A DNA stretch of 64,000 nucleotides from Halobacillus andaensis (GCF_014636475.1 NZ_BMEL01000003.1:186001-250000), one strand, 5' to 3'; counted from the stretch's first letter, positions 25,932 to 34,723 are shown. Made by a program: numbers and translations. The notes: generated by a model not told the origin, from the sequence alone.

Positions 25932-27089
25932 ATGGTATCAAAAAAGACACGATTTTGGATACTGATCGGTCTTGTTACGATTTCTGGTTTTTCACAAGGA
26001 ATGTTACTTCCTTTACTCGCCGTTATTCTTGAGCAAAATGGAGTTTCCTCCTCTATTAACGGTATCCACGCGACAGCATTATATATAGGTATTTTAATTT
26101 CTTCTCCTTTTATGGAGAAACCATTGCAAAGATTTGGATATAAGCCTGTCATTATGTTTGGCGGGGCACTGGTTTTCGTCTCCCTAGCCTTTTTCCCGAT
26201 ATGGCAATCGCTTTGGTTCTGGTTTGCTCTTCGAATGATGGTTGGAATAGGAGATCAAATTCTGCACTTTGGAACGCAAACGTGGATCACGGCTACAGCT
26301 GAAGAGAAATCAAGAGGAAAGAGTATTGCCTACTACGGCTTGTTTTTCAGCGTTGGCTTTACGTTAGGCCCCCTTATGACCAACCTTCTTTCTATTAGTA
26401 TGTATTTACCGTTTGTTCTATCCGCCCTCCTGAGTTTTATGGTATGGGGAACGATGTGGTGGGTAAGGAATGAAATGCCCCCCGGCGAGTACACCACAGC
26501 TCATGGCACTAGCTCATTTAAACGGTTTGGATCCGCCATCAGAATGGGCTGGGTCGCCTTCTTGCCTCCTATGACGTACGGGTTTTTAGAAGCTACGCTG
26601 CACGGAATTTTCCCTGTATATGGAATGAGGATAGGTCACGACGTTACGATGCTTTCCTTTATCATTCCTGCATTCGCCGCCGCAAGTTTGTTATCACAAA
26701 TACCACTTGGGGCACTTAGCGATCATTTTGGCCGGAAAAAAATCATTATAAGTGTGGTGCTGGGCGGCATCATCGCCTTTACTATGGCTGCATTTTTAGA
26801 AGGATCTATCATAGGACTGTTTGCAACCTTTGCCATTGGCGGTTTATTTGTAGGCTCGCTTTTCTCTTTAGGAATTTCTTTTATGACCGACCTTTTACCT
26901 AAAGAGCTTTTACCAGCTGGTAATATTTTGTGCGGCATGTCCTTTAGTTTAGGCAGCATTGGAGGTCCGTTTTTAACAGGAATATTTATAGATCTTTTTC
27001 CTGGTGTGTCTCTTTTCTATACCATTGTAATCCTTTTGATCATCGTGCTTATAGCTACGATCGTAAAACGAAGTCCCCATCATAAATAA
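25932..27089 (+). CDS. MFS transporter, DHA1-type
   Basis: Twelve-helix major facilitator of 385 aa. Motif A-like loops are SDHFGRKKIIISVV between TM8 and TM9 and a degenerate EKPLQRFGYKPVI between TM2 and TM3. The family is drug or metabolite export; substrate unknown. ATG 25932 with GGGGGAGG 8 nt upstream. Monocistronic, divergent from the OsmC gene. Confidence 0.82.
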   Translation: MVSKKTRFWILIGLVTISGFSQGMLLPLLAVILEQNGVSSSINGIHATALYIGILISSPFMEKPLQRFGYKPVIMFGGALVFVSLAFFPIWQSLWFWFALRMMVGIGDQILHFGTQTWITATAEEKSRGKSIAYYGLFFSVGFTLGPLMTNLLSISMYLPFVLSALLSFMVWGTMWWVRNEMPPGEYTTAHGTSSFKRFGSAIRMGWVAFLPPMTYGFLEATLHGIFPVYGMRIGHDVTMLSFIIPAFAAASLLSQIPLGALSDHFGRKKIIISVVLGGIIAFTMAAFLEGSIIGLFATFAIGGLFVGSLFSLGISFMTDLLPKELLPAGNILCGMSFSLGSIGGPFLTGIFIDLFPGVSLFYTIVILLIIVLIATIVKRSPHHK

Positions 27090-27349
27090 AAGAAAAAGCT
27101 GTGCAATCTATAAACGTCTGCACAGACTGCAAGAGATATCATGTTCCTAGGTTCCTCCATTAGTGTCTTGGGAAAGGAACAAGTAAAAACGCGGGTTGTC
27201 CGTCACTTTCTCTAGTATGCACTTTTATCTCTTTTTACGAATAGACGTTGATGATGGCTGCCTATAAAACATAAAAAAATGGCCCTCCACCTAGCTAGGA
27301 TGATGAGCAAGACGGAGGAGAGTGTTGTTTTGACTTAAGGGATTTCCAA

Positions 27350-27515
27350 GGAGCTAGGACCCTTCCACTCCTTGGAAGAACGAGTGAGACGAGATCACCG
27401 AGCGTGGGTTTTGCGAGGAAGCTCGGGCGCTCGTCCGCGGAAAGGGAAGGGTCCTTCGCTCCTGGCGGCAAGAAAAAAGCTTGCGGAAAACCAGGGGGTT
27501 CTCCACAAGCTGACT
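27350..27515 (-). repeat. Dispersed GC-rich repeat, copy E
   Basis: Minus-strand flank CAGCTTGTGGAGAACCCCC and CGCAAGCTTTTTTCTTGCC leads to arm AGGACCCTTCC (27445-27455), a core with TTTCCGCGGACGAG, and the complementary arm (27356-27366). The flank matches 36665-36737 and the architecture matches copies A, C and D, but the arm sequence is different. The bases from 27090 to 27349 hold no gene that I can support. Confidence 0.75.
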
Positions 27516-27528
27516 ACACAGCTTTCTT

Positions 27529-28581
27529 TTATTCTGTTAAGGCTTCATTTAACACTTCTAAGTTTTGTTTCATTAAACTAAAATAATCTTCTTCATTTTC
27601 AATATCTTCTTCAGTTAATACAGAAAGGTTATGAATACGCAGTGGATCAGCACCAATTTCTTTTTGAACGACTTCAGAAACCTTAGGTGTGATGTTCTGC
27701 TCAAACAACACGTGATTCAATTCATGTTCTTCCGCTACTTCAATAATTTTTTCCAGTTCCTTTTGGGAAGGCTCGTTTGATGGGCTTAAGCCAGAGACTG
27801 CAATTTGCTCAATACCATAAGCTTCTTCCCAATAACCATAGGCAGCGTGAGACACAATAATCTCGTTCTTCTCTTTCCCTTCTACTTGCTCATGAAAGTC
27901 TTCATCTAAAGATTCAAGATCAGCTTTAAGTGCGTTAAAGTTTTCTTCAAATTGTTCTTCTGAATCTGGCTGAAGTTCAATTAACTTTTCTTTTATGTTT
28001 TCAGCCATTTGAATGGAGCGTATTGGATCAAGCCAAACGTGTGGATTTTCTTCTCCGTGGTTATGACCGTCTTCTCCTTCAGCTCCTTCTTCACCGGCAT
28101 GTTCTTCCTCTTCATGCTCACGCTCGTCTTCATCAGCATGCTCTTCCTCTTCATGCTCATGCTCGCCTTCATCAGCATGCTCTTCCTCTTCATTTCCATG
28201 ATCATGAGAGCCAGATGAAAGATCGATGCCGCTGGAAGCTTCAACAATTTCTACATCCTCTGATTTGATCGATTCAGAAATTTTTTCTGCATACGTTTCT
28301 AAACCTGCTCCGTTATAAATAAACGCATCAGCTTCAGCCATCTCCACCATTTCTTTCGTTGATGGCTCATAGGAATGGGCATCTGACCCTGGTGGTAAAA
28401 TCGTTTCTACTTCAGCTGCATCTCCAGCAATACGTTCAGTAAAGTATTGAAGAGGGTAAACCGTTGTATTTATTTTAAGTTGCTCTCCTTCATCGCCTGT
28501 TTCTGCATCTTCTGTCTGTTCTCCACAGGCGCCCAAGATAAGTATAAAAATGGATAATAGTAAGCCAATTGTTTTCTTCAT
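27529..28581 (-). CDS. znuA: Zinc ABC transporter substrate-binding lipoprotein
   Basis: Extracellular zinc receptor of a ZnuABC/AdcABC system. Lipoprotein signal with lipobox LGAC (Cys19). Metal ligands: AHSYEP (His69), NPHVWLDP (His about 181), SHAAYGYW (His about 247) and an acidic ligand near the C-terminus. A His/Glu loop at about residues 125-178 (GSHDHG, repeated EEEEHADE, GHNHGEENPH) is typical of zinc rather than manganese receptors and unusually long. ATG 28581 (350 aa) has GGAGGAGAAACA upstream; the upstream in-frame start would remove the signal. Its promoter carries Zur boxes. Confidence 0.93.
   Translation of the reverse strand: MKKTIGLLLSIFILILGACGEQTEDAETGDEGEQLKINTTVYPLQYFTERIAGDAAEVETILPPGSDAHSYEPSTKEMVEMAEADAFIYNGAGLETYAEKISESIKSEDVEIVEASSGIDLSSGSHDHGNEEEEHADEGEHEHEEEEHADEDEREHEEEEHAGEEGAEGEDGHNHGEENPHVWLDPIRSIQMAENIKEKLIELQPDSEEQFEENFNALKADLESLDEDFHEQVEGKEKNEIIVSHAAYGYWEEAYGIEQIAVSGLSPSNEPSQKELEKIIEVAEEHELNHVLFEQNITPKVSEVVQKEIGADPLRIHNLSVLTEEDIENEEDYFSLMKQNLEVLNEALTE
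28102..28191 (-). repeat. 39-bp tandem repeat in the znuA metal loop
   Basis: Residues 131-160 of ZnuA are EEEEHADEGEHEH, then EEEEHADEDEREH, then EEEEHA, i.e. a 13-residue (39-bp) unit repeated twice plus a part. The DNA is nearly identical between units. Confidence 0.8.
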
Positions 28582-28610
28582 TGTTTCTCCTCCTTGCTCT
28601 TCGATAAAAA

Positions 28611-28653
28611 AGTATATCGTAATGGTTACCGTTTGTAAACAGTAATCATTACT
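28611..28653 (-). promoter_or_regulatory. znuA promoter with two Zur-box-like palindromes
   Basis: On the minus strand TTTACA, 17-bp spacer, TATACT makes a good sigma-A promoter (28639 down to 28611). The spacer holds CGGTAACCATTACGA (28617-28631) and AGTAATGATTACT lies at 28641-28653. Both fit the Bacillus Zur pattern TCGTAATNATTACGA, the second with a perfect core. Repression by Zur plus zinc is predicted. Confidence 0.75.
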
Positions 28654-28671
28654 TTTTAAAAGAAACAAAGA

Positions 28672-28705
28672 AAAAAGGTCTAATTGGGGACTCTAGACCT
28701 TTTTC
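28672..28705 (-). terminator. Terminator of the znuCB-zur operon
   Basis: Stem AAAAAGGTCTA/TAGACCTTTTT (11 bp, 11-nt loop) between zur and the znuA promoter; T-rich on both sides. Confidence 0.85.
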
Positions 28706-28710
28706 CTCTT

Positions 28711-29121
28711 TTAATGACAAACCGGACACTTTCCGTAAATCTCAAATTTATGATTTTCTATATCGTAACCTTGTAAATTCTCATTGATGCTTTCCATCGG
28801 GCAAAAATCAATCGGCTTCGTCTTTCCACAATCCGTGCAAATAAAATGGTGATGGTGCCCATGTGTATCGCAGCCCAAACGGAAGTGCTTCTCCCCGCTA
28901 AGCTCCGTAGACTCTAAAATCTCCTCATCGGTCAGTAAATACAAATTACGATAAATGGTATCGTAGCTCACGCCAGGAAAGTCTTCTTGAATCTCTTTTA
29001 TTATAGTCTTTGCAGCAATATATTGGTCTTGATTTACAAAGATTTCAAGGATTCGTTCCCTTTGCCGCGTCTTTTTATATCCTTTTTCTTTTAGTTTTTG
29101 AATAGCAGTTTCAAGGTTCAT
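28711..29121 (-). CDS. zur: Zur, zinc-responsive Fur-family repressor
   Basis: 136 aa. A winged helix (KKTRQRERILEIF, then VSYDTIYRNLYLL) precedes a dimerisation domain with HGHHHHFICTDCGK and CPVCH, the two CxxC pairs that hold the structural zinc. The operon with znuCB and the Zur-type boxes nearby make Zur far more likely than Fur or PerR. ATG 29121 overlaps the znuB stop codon (ATGA), so translation is coupled. Being inside the zinc operon it would be autoregulated. Confidence 0.9.
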   Translation of the reverse strand: MNLETAIQKLKEKGYKKTRQRERILEIFVNQDQYIAAKTIIKEIQEDFPGVSYDTIYRNLYLLTDEEILESTELSGEKHFRLGCDTHGHHHHFICTDCGKTKPIDFCPMESINENLQGYDIENHKFEIYGKCPVCH

Positions 29122-29975
29122 ACTGTGTCACCCTTTACATAAAGATGGTTTCTTACCTTCTTATAGAGAATGGCCATAATTAACACCATAATCGCAATTA
29201 CAACGATCGTTCCACCTGGAGGAACACTTAAGTGGTATGAAGATATTAATCCAAAAATAACCGAAAACTCACCAAAAGCAATGGATAATCCAATGGTTTG
29301 TTTAAAGCTGGCTGCGATTCGTAAAGCAGCTGCTACAGGCAAGGTCATAAGCGCTGATACAAGAAGAATGCCGACCACCTGCATAGAGGAGGCGATAACT
29401 AGTGCTACCATAACAATAAATAACAAATGAATCCAGCGTCCATTTACTCCTGCAATTGATGCATGTTCTTCATCAAACGATAAAACAAATAATTCCTTAT
29501 AAAAAAGAATGACAATTGTAATAACAGCAACTGTTATAAAGAAGACGGTCCACATATTTGAGCTGCTCACCGCTGTGACGCTGCCAAATAAATAGCTAAA
29601 TAAATCTGTATTAAACCCATCGGCCAATGAAATAAGAATAACGCCTACCCCAATACCACCAGATAATATGATTGGGATGGCTAACTCTTCATAGTGTTTA
29701 TAAAGTTTACGCAGCTTTTCAATTAAAATAGCTCCTCCAACCGAAAAGACCATCCCCATATAAACGGGGTTCAATTCGTTAATGCCGGTTACTCTTTTTT
29801 CTATTAATAAGCTGGCGGCAATTCCTGTCAGGGTGATGTGTGAAAGGGCATCGGCAATCAATGACAGTCGTCTTACGACAATAAACACGCCTAATAATGG
29901 TGCTACAATTCCGATTAAGATCCCTGTAATCGCAGCGTTTTGTAGAAATTCGTACTGAAAAAAACTATCGATCAT
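29118..29975 (-). CDS. znuB: Zinc ABC transporter permease
   Basis: 285 aa, eight to nine predicted helices of the ABC-3 family (ZnuB/MntB). VRRLSLIADALSHITLTGIA near residues 34-55 is the conserved TM2 segment, and a cytoplasmic coupling loop LYKELFVLSFDEEHASIAG near 165 contacts the ATPase. Overlaps znuC by one base and zur by four. Confidence 0.92.
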   Translation of the reverse strand: MIDSFFQYEFLQNAAITGILIGIVAPLLGVFIVVRRLSLIADALSHITLTGIAASLLIEKRVTGINELNPVYMGMVFSVGGAILIEKLRKLYKHYEELAIPIILSGGIGVGVILISLADGFNTDLFSYLFGSVTAVSSSNMWTVFFITVAVITIVILFYKELFVLSFDEEHASIAGVNGRWIHLLFIVMVALVIASSMQVVGILLVSALMTLPVAAALRIAASFKQTIGLSIAFGEFSVIFGLISSYHLSVPPGGTIVVIAIMVLIMAILYKKVRNHLYVKGDTV

Positions 29976-30751
29976 TACTGGCTCACCTCATGCTCATGAT
30001 TGTGTGTCAGCTGCTGAACGGAATGACCATATAACCGATTTAAGTCTTCGTTATCAAACTCTTTATATTCCTCAGAAGCTCCGTGGAAATGAACCGTTTT
30101 ATTCATACATACTACGTGAGTTGCATGTTCCGTAATCGTCCCGATGTCATGCGTAACCATAAGCAGGGAGATTCCTTTTTCTTGATTTAACTTTCTTAAT
30201 AAATCGTAAAAGGCCGTCACGTGTTTAGCATCTACTCCAACAGTCGGTTCATCTAAAATAAGCAGTGATGGATCACTCACTAATGCTCGCGCAATGAATA
30301 CGCGCTGCTGCTGGCCACCGGATAACTCCCCAATGTTGCTATTCGCATACTCTTCCATTTCAACTGTTTTCAGCGCTTCTATCGCTTTCTCCTTATGCTT
30401 ACGATTAAAAAATTTAAAGGTTCCAATTCTTGATACAAGCCCCGTCTTTACTACTTCTAATACAGTAGCGGGAAATCCGGAATTAAAACTGTTGGCTTTT
30501 TGAGAAACAAAACCAATTTCCTGCCATTGGTTAAAATTTTTAATCGACTGACCAAACAACTTAACCGCCCCTCGGTCAGGTTTATTGATCCCTAGCATAA
30601 GCTTAATTAACGTTGATTTTCCTGAACCGTTTGGTCCTACAAGTCCTAAAAATTGGCCTTGTTCAATCGTTAAGTCGACTCTCTCGACTACCCATTCTTT
30701 TTCATATTTAAAAGAGACTTGCTCCATTTCTATGATTTTATCTCGTTTCAT
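29975..30751 (-). CDS. znuC: Zinc ABC transporter ATPase
   Basis: 258 aa. Walker A GPNGSGKSTLIK (about 37-48), Q-loop GFVSQK, signature LSGGQQQRVFIARAL (about 145), Walker B LLILDEPTVGVD and switch His in MVTHD. The C-terminus carries His residues (QLTHNHEHE). ATG 30751 with GAGAGGGA 6 nt upstream. First gene of znuCB-zur, behind a Zur box. Confidence 0.93.
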   Translation of the reverse strand: MKRDKIIEMEQVSFKYEKEWVVERVDLTIEQGQFLGLVGPNGSGKSTLIKLMLGINKPDRGAVKLFGQSIKNFNQWQEIGFVSQKANSFNSGFPATVLEVVKTGLVSRIGTFKFFNRKHKEKAIEALKTVEMEEYANSNIGELSGGQQQRVFIARALVSDPSLLILDEPTVGVDAKHVTAFYDLLRKLNQEKGISLLMVTHDIGTITEHATHVVCMNKTVHFHGASEEYKEFDNEDLNRLYGHSVQQLTHNHEHEVSQ

Positions 30752-30769
30752 ATAAAATCCCTCTCATAA

Positions 30770-30784
30770 TAATAATCATTACGA
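30770..30784 (-). promoter_or_regulatory. Zur box upstream of znuC
   Basis: Minus strand TCGTAATGATTATTA; the left half-site is perfect against TCGTAATNATTACGA, the right has two mismatches. It lies 19-33 bp before the znuC start codon. Confidence 0.7.
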
Positions 30785-30837
30785 ATTAAATTATAATACG
30801 TACATATAGTGAAGTAAAACATCCTGTCATTATCCTA

Positions 30838-30898
30838 TTGACAAATCTACTAAATCACGCAAAAATAGTATCCGTCTCACAAATAGTAATAATTACGA
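30838..30898 (+). promoter_or_regulatory. Promoter and Zur box of the YcgR-YcgQ-like pair
   Basis: TTGACA at 30838 is followed after 17 bp by a weak -10 AAAAAT. TAGTAATAATTACGA at 30884-30898 differs from the Zur pattern TCGTAATNATTACGA at one base and would sit just downstream of the start point. The Zur box is the stronger part of the call. Confidence 0.65.
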
Positions 30899-30937
30899 TT
30901 AAAGTTGCATCATCTTTATATTAAAGGAGGACAAGCC

Positions 30938-31930
30938 TTGTATCAAGAAAAAGCTGCAAATCAAAAATGGGGATACATACTTCTTTTCCTGTTTTTTCTA
31001 TTTTTTATTTACGGAGATTTATTTCCAACGACGCTGATTACTTCATTTATGCCTGCTTTACTAGATGTTAATACGATTTTTCTCAGCATAGTACTGGAAG
31101 CTATTCCCTTTGTATTATTGGGGGTATTTGCTTCTGCCTTGATTCAGTCTTTCGTTAAAGAAGAAACACTCGAGCGTTTTATTCCTTCCAATCCAATACT
31201 CGCTCTTTTTCCAGCAGTCACCATCGGAGCTATTTTTCCAGTTTGCGAATGTGCTATTGTCCCTATTGTGAGAAGACTTATCCAGAAAGGAATGCCCCTC
31301 CACGTAGGAATTGTGATCCTTGTATCTGCTCCTGTGTTAAACCCTATCGTATTTTTGTCTACGTTTTATGCATTTCAAACCGATTTAACTGTCGCTTGGG
31401 CAAGAATGGGATTGGCGTTTGTAGTTGCTGTCATTATTGGCGGTGTTGTTTATGCGCGATTCGGTAACAGCTGGCAGCTCAAAGAAGCTAAGGGAAGTCT
31501 TAACCATGACCATCATAAGCATCGAAACAAAATTGCGGAAACATTTTATCATGCGAGCGATGAATTTTTTGATATGGGTAAGTTTTTAATTATCGGTGCA
31601 TTGCTCGCTAGTATCATTCAAACATTTATGGACAGAGATCTATTAATTGGGGTCGGAAGCGGTTTTTTTACAGGTCCAGCCGTAATGATGGGACTGGCCT
31701 ATTTCCTTTCACTTTGCTCAGAAGCCGATGCTTTCGTCGCCTCATCATTTAATGGCTTATTCTCACGCAGCTCGCTTTTAGGTTTTCTCGTTTATGGTCC
31801 AATGACAGATTTAAAAAATACGATTTTAATGGCTGCTTATTTTAGAAAAAGATTTGTTTTTGCATTTGTTGTGATCGTAACCATTACCGCTTATATCATC
31901 ACATTACTATTTGATCTACTTTACTTGTAG
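30938..31930 (+). CDS. YcgR/UPF0718-type permease (COG0701)
   Basis: 330 aa, eight predicted helices. Two conserved segments are diagnostic: FPVCECAIVPIVRRLIQKG near residue 95 with two Cys in the membrane, and LSLCSEADAFVASSF near 260. A His-rich loop (NHDHHKHRNK) lies near 195. TTG 30938 has AAAGGAGG 7 nt upstream; 11 earlier in-frame codons lack support. It pairs with the next gene as ycgR-ycgQ do in B. subtilis. The Zur box and the His-rich loop point to zinc or metallophore handling; mechanism unknown. Confidence 0.82.
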   Translation: MYQEKAANQKWGYILLFLFFLFFIYGDLFPTTLITSFMPALLDVNTIFLSIVLEAIPFVLLGVFASALIQSFVKEETLERFIPSNPILALFPAVTIGAIFPVCECAIVPIVRRLIQKGMPLHVGIVILVSAPVLNPIVFLSTFYAFQTDLTVAWARMGLAFVVAVIIGGVVYARFGNSWQLKEAKGSLNHDHHKHRNKIAETFYHASDEFFDMGKFLIIGALLASIIQTFMDRDLLIGVGSGFFTGPAVMMGLAYFLSLCSEADAFVASSFNGLFSRSSLLGFLVYGPMTDLKNTILMAAYFRKRFVFAFVVIVTITAYIITLLFDLLYL

Positions 31931-31941
31931 GAGGGGTTGTT

Positions 31942-32829
31942 TTGAATAGAAACACTCATTATTTTTTACGCAGCGTGATTTTACTGGGCTTTGGACTTTT
32001 TATTATTAAACTCCTTATTTCTGGAGATATTCAAAAGTTTATTGCCCCCCGTATGATGCCTTATATGTATTTTGCATTAGGTGTTATTGCTATTCTGGGA
32101 ATGATTCAATTCTTTAAGAGTGATTCCGAGGATGACCACGACTGTGACTGTGGGCATGATCATGATTACTCACGTTCGAAAGTACGCTCGATTCTCGTTT
32201 ATTCCTTATTTATCATCCCCATATTTACAGGGATGCTTTTCTCAGACCACGTCTTAGGAAGCTCTCAAGCTTCTAATAAAGGGTTTAAGTATCAGCTTAA
32301 TTCAGCTTCACCGAGTGATGATTACGAGAAATCCAATGGTGAAGCGAACGAATCAAATAGTGATTCTTCAACAGACGCATTAGATGATCCTGCCATTCTA
32401 ACGACAACAGAGCGGTATCCAGAATTACAAGAAAAGTTATCTGAAGCTGAGAGCTTCACCTTAACAGAAGATGACTATATCGGTACCATATCGTTATTGG
32501 AAGAGCAAGTTGATGAATATGTAGGTAAACAAGTGACAATGAAGGGTTTTGTGTTTCGTGAAGACGGATTTCCCGATGACCGAATGGTTGTGGGACGGTT
32601 TGGGATCAGCTGCTGTGTGGCTGACGGAGGAATCTACGGACTTCTTATTCAAGGGAACGGAGAAGACTTCAATCAATATAAAAATGACACGTGGGTAGAA
32701 ATAACGGGGACTGTAAAAAAAGTGGAACATAATAACTGGGAGCTTCCAATGATTGAGCCCACCGATATTAAGACCATCGACGTTCCTAAAGAACCTTATG
32801 TATATGAAGAATTCGAGTTCGCAGGATAA
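31942..32829 (+). CDS. YcgQ-like TIGR03943-type permease subunit
   Basis: 295 aa. Two N-terminal helices, a metal-binding loop DDHDCDCGHDHDY (about 65-77), a third helix near 90, then an acidic linker rich in Ser/Asp/Glu (about 115-150) and an extracytoplasmic domain with GKQVTMKGFVFRED and FGISCCVADGG. TTG start 31942 with GGAGGGG upstream, 11 bp after the permease gene, so the two are one unit. Known only as a partner of COG0701 permeases; the metal loop and the Zur box support zinc. Confidence 0.8.
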   Translation: MNRNTHYFLRSVILLGFGLFIIKLLISGDIQKFIAPRMMPYMYFALGVIAILGMIQFFKSDSEDDHDCDCGHDHDYSRSKVRSILVYSLFIIPIFTGMLFSDHVLGSSQASNKGFKYQLNSASPSDDYEKSNGEANESNSDSSTDALDDPAILTTTERYPELQEKLSEAESFTLTEDDYIGTISLLEEQVDEYVGKQVTMKGFVFREDGFPDDRMVVGRFGISCCVADGGIYGLLIQGNGEDFNQYKNDTWVEITGTVKKVEHNNWELPMIEPTDIKTIDVPKEPYVYEEFEFAG

Positions 32830-32830
32830 A

Positions 32831-32869
32831 AAACAAACCAGCTGCCTTCATTGGAAGCTGGTTTGTTTA
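32831..32869. terminator. Bidirectional terminator
   Basis: 13-bp perfect stem AAACAAACCAGCT with its complement plus an inner CTTC/GAAG helix, between convergent genes. Confidence 0.88.
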
Positions 32870-32873
32870 GCAT

Positions 32874-33566
32874 TTACAAATATCTATTGTACCTTCGTTC
32901 CAAATAATCTTGAAGTGTCGAAAATATCATAGTAAGCGGCCAATAAATCAGAGCCGCTAAGATATATAACGTCATTGAATCATTCGTCCGCCCCGCTACA
33001 ATCTGTGCTTTATTTAAGATTTCCGGCACCGCGATCATAGCCGCCAAAGAAGTTGCTTTTAATAGATCAAGAAAAACATTCGCTAACGGAGGAATCGCAA
33101 TTCTTATCGCTTGAGGAACAATAATCCTCCGCATCGTCTGCCAATAGGTAAAACCTAAAGCACGGGCTGATTCCCATTGACCACGAGCCACACTGGCTAA
33201 TGATGCACGATTGATTTCAGCAATATACGCCGCACTATTTGTTCCAAAACCAATGACTGCAGCTGTTGGGCCGGAAAACGTAATACCAAGAACCGGCAGG
33301 CCAAAGTACAACACGAATAAATAAACGAGAATAGGAGTACCTCGCATAAACGATATATAAAGCCTCGCAGGCCAGCGTAACAGGCGGGTATTCGACCGCC
33401 GGGCTAAGGCGAGAAAGAACCCTAGAATAAGCCCTAAGACCATACTAAGAACCGCTACTAAAACCGTATAGGGTACCCCTTCTAATACAAAAGGAAGATT
33501 TTCCCAAGCTCGTTCGGGGACAAACAATTTTTCTATGCTTATTTCGTTAATATCCATGGAGAACAT
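32874..33566 (-). CDS. Amino-acid ABC transporter permease (HisM/TcyB type)
   Basis: 230 aa, five to six helices. The EAA loop reads ESARALGFTYWQTMRRIIVPQAIRIAIPP near residue 150, and GVPYTVLVAVLSMVLGLILG starts the domain. FMRGTPILVYLFVLYFGLP is typical of the polar amino-acid group including cystine permeases. Starts 12 bp after the receptor gene. No ATPase gene follows, so the pair must borrow an ATPase from elsewhere. Confidence 0.85.
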   Translation of the reverse strand: MFSMDINEISIEKLFVPERAWENLPFVLEGVPYTVLVAVLSMVLGLILGFFLALARRSNTRLLRWPARLYISFMRGTPILVYLFVLYFGLPVLGITFSGPTAAVIGFGTNSAAYIAEINRASLASVARGQWESARALGFTYWQTMRRIIVPQAIRIAIPPLANVFLDLLKATSLAAMIAVPEILNKAQIVAGRTNDSMTLYILAALIYWPLTMIFSTLQDYLERRYNRYL

Positions 33567-33578
33567 GAAAGAACACCC

Positions 33579-34454
33579 TTACAAATCAAGCCCTTCAATT
33601 TCTTCTACATCTTCTTCAGGTTCCTGCGAGGCATCTTTGCCACCAAAGAACTCTTCCGATAGTTCAGTTAATGTACCATCTTCACGCATTTCGTTTAACG
33701 TCTCATCCATTTTTTCTTTTAATTCTTCTTCGCCTTCACCCATTACAATAGCAGAATCACTAGGATGGAATTGAAGGTCTGGATGCTGAGTAACCTCAAG
33801 CTCGGGAAGTGCTTGTAGGGCTAGCGATTGCAGGTAATAGTCATTAATGATTAAATCTGTGCGTCCATTCTCTACATCACGCAGATACACATCATTCGTT
33901 ACATTACCATACGACTCGATCTCTGCACCATAATGTTCTGCAATTTGAGCAAATACAGTCGTTGCTCCGCCCCCGTGTACCTTGCCTTCTATATCTTCAA
34001 GCGTCTCAATACCTGATAAATCATCTTCACGTACAATCATAGTTGCATAAGAATGCTTATAAGGCTCACTAAAATCAAAGCTTTCGTCACGACTGTTCGT
34101 CACTTCCATATCGTTTGCCACTACATCAACCCTGCCACTGTCAATGGCTGACAGCAAACCATCTACGCCGTATTCTTCAAAAGAGATCTCCAAATCAAGG
34201 CGGTCAGCAATTTCTTTCATAATTTCTACATCATACCCTGTAAGCTCATCGGAATCCTCTGGATAAAAAGAAGCTGGATATAATGTACCTGATGTACCTA
34301 CGACAAGCTCTCCTTCTTCCTGAATTTCTTCCCACTTAGAGTCGCCTGATGCTGCCTCTTCTTCATTTGAAGATTCTTCGTTATCATCTGAACCACAAGC
34401 CATCAATACAACAGCTAATGTGAGAATAAGTATAGATAAAAGCCATTTACGCAT
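33579..34454 (-). CDS. Amino-acid ABC transporter substrate-binding lipoprotein
   Basis: Lipoprotein signal with lipobox LMAC near residue 20, then an acidic linker (DDNEESSNEEEAASGD) and an SBP type-2 fold: LVVGTSGTLYPASFYPEDSDELTGYDVEIMKEIA, IDSGRVDVVANDMEVTNSRDESFDFSEPY. The C-terminus is an unusual acidic tail (EPEEDVEEIEGLDL). ATG 34454 (291 aa) is chosen because GGGTGG is suitably placed; nine earlier codons are doubtful. Cystine or another polar amino acid is likely but not proven. Confidence 0.85.
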   Translation of the reverse strand: MRKWLLSILILTLAVVLMACGSDDNEESSNEEEAASGDSKWEEIQEEGELVVGTSGTLYPASFYPEDSDELTGYDVEIMKEIADRLDLEISFEEYGVDGLLSAIDSGRVDVVANDMEVTNSRDESFDFSEPYKHSYATMIVREDDLSGIETLEDIEGKVHGGGATTVFAQIAEHYGAEIESYGNVTNDVYLRDVENGRTDLIINDYYLQSLALQALPELEVTQHPDLQFHPSDSAIVMGEGEEELKEKMDETLNEMREDGTLTELSEEFFGGKDASQEPEEDVEEIEGLDL

Positions 34455-34580
34455 GTTTCTTCCACCCTTCTTTAAATTCATACCTACTCAATATAGCAAC
34501 AGGTCTACCTTAATATCAACCTTGGTGCTTAAAATTTTTAGCCTTTTAAGTAATTGATTCGTCTCTGAGGTAAAATTAAA

Positions 34581-34639
34581 TTGACTTCGCCATGAACTGT
34601 GATAACATAATAACATATACTAAATTATAATTATTCTAA
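34581..34639 (+). promoter_or_regulatory. Candidate promoter with PerR-box-like palindrome
   Basis: TTGACT, 16-bp spacer, TAACAT (34581-34608) is followed by TTATAATTATTCTAA at 34625-34639. This matches the PerR pattern TTATAATNATTATAA at all but one position. It would overlie the early transcribed region, as expected for repression. Confidence 0.6.
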
Positions 34640-34723
34640 TTTACCCTTTTTCCTCAAGTTCAACAATTACGATTTTCTTTACTATTAGCACACCATAAAC
34701 ACTGATTTTTAGGAGTTGAGAAT

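Noticed and set aside
27372-27581. 69-codon plus-strand ORF
   Set aside because: It lies across repeat copy E and the znuA end; no ribosome site or family.
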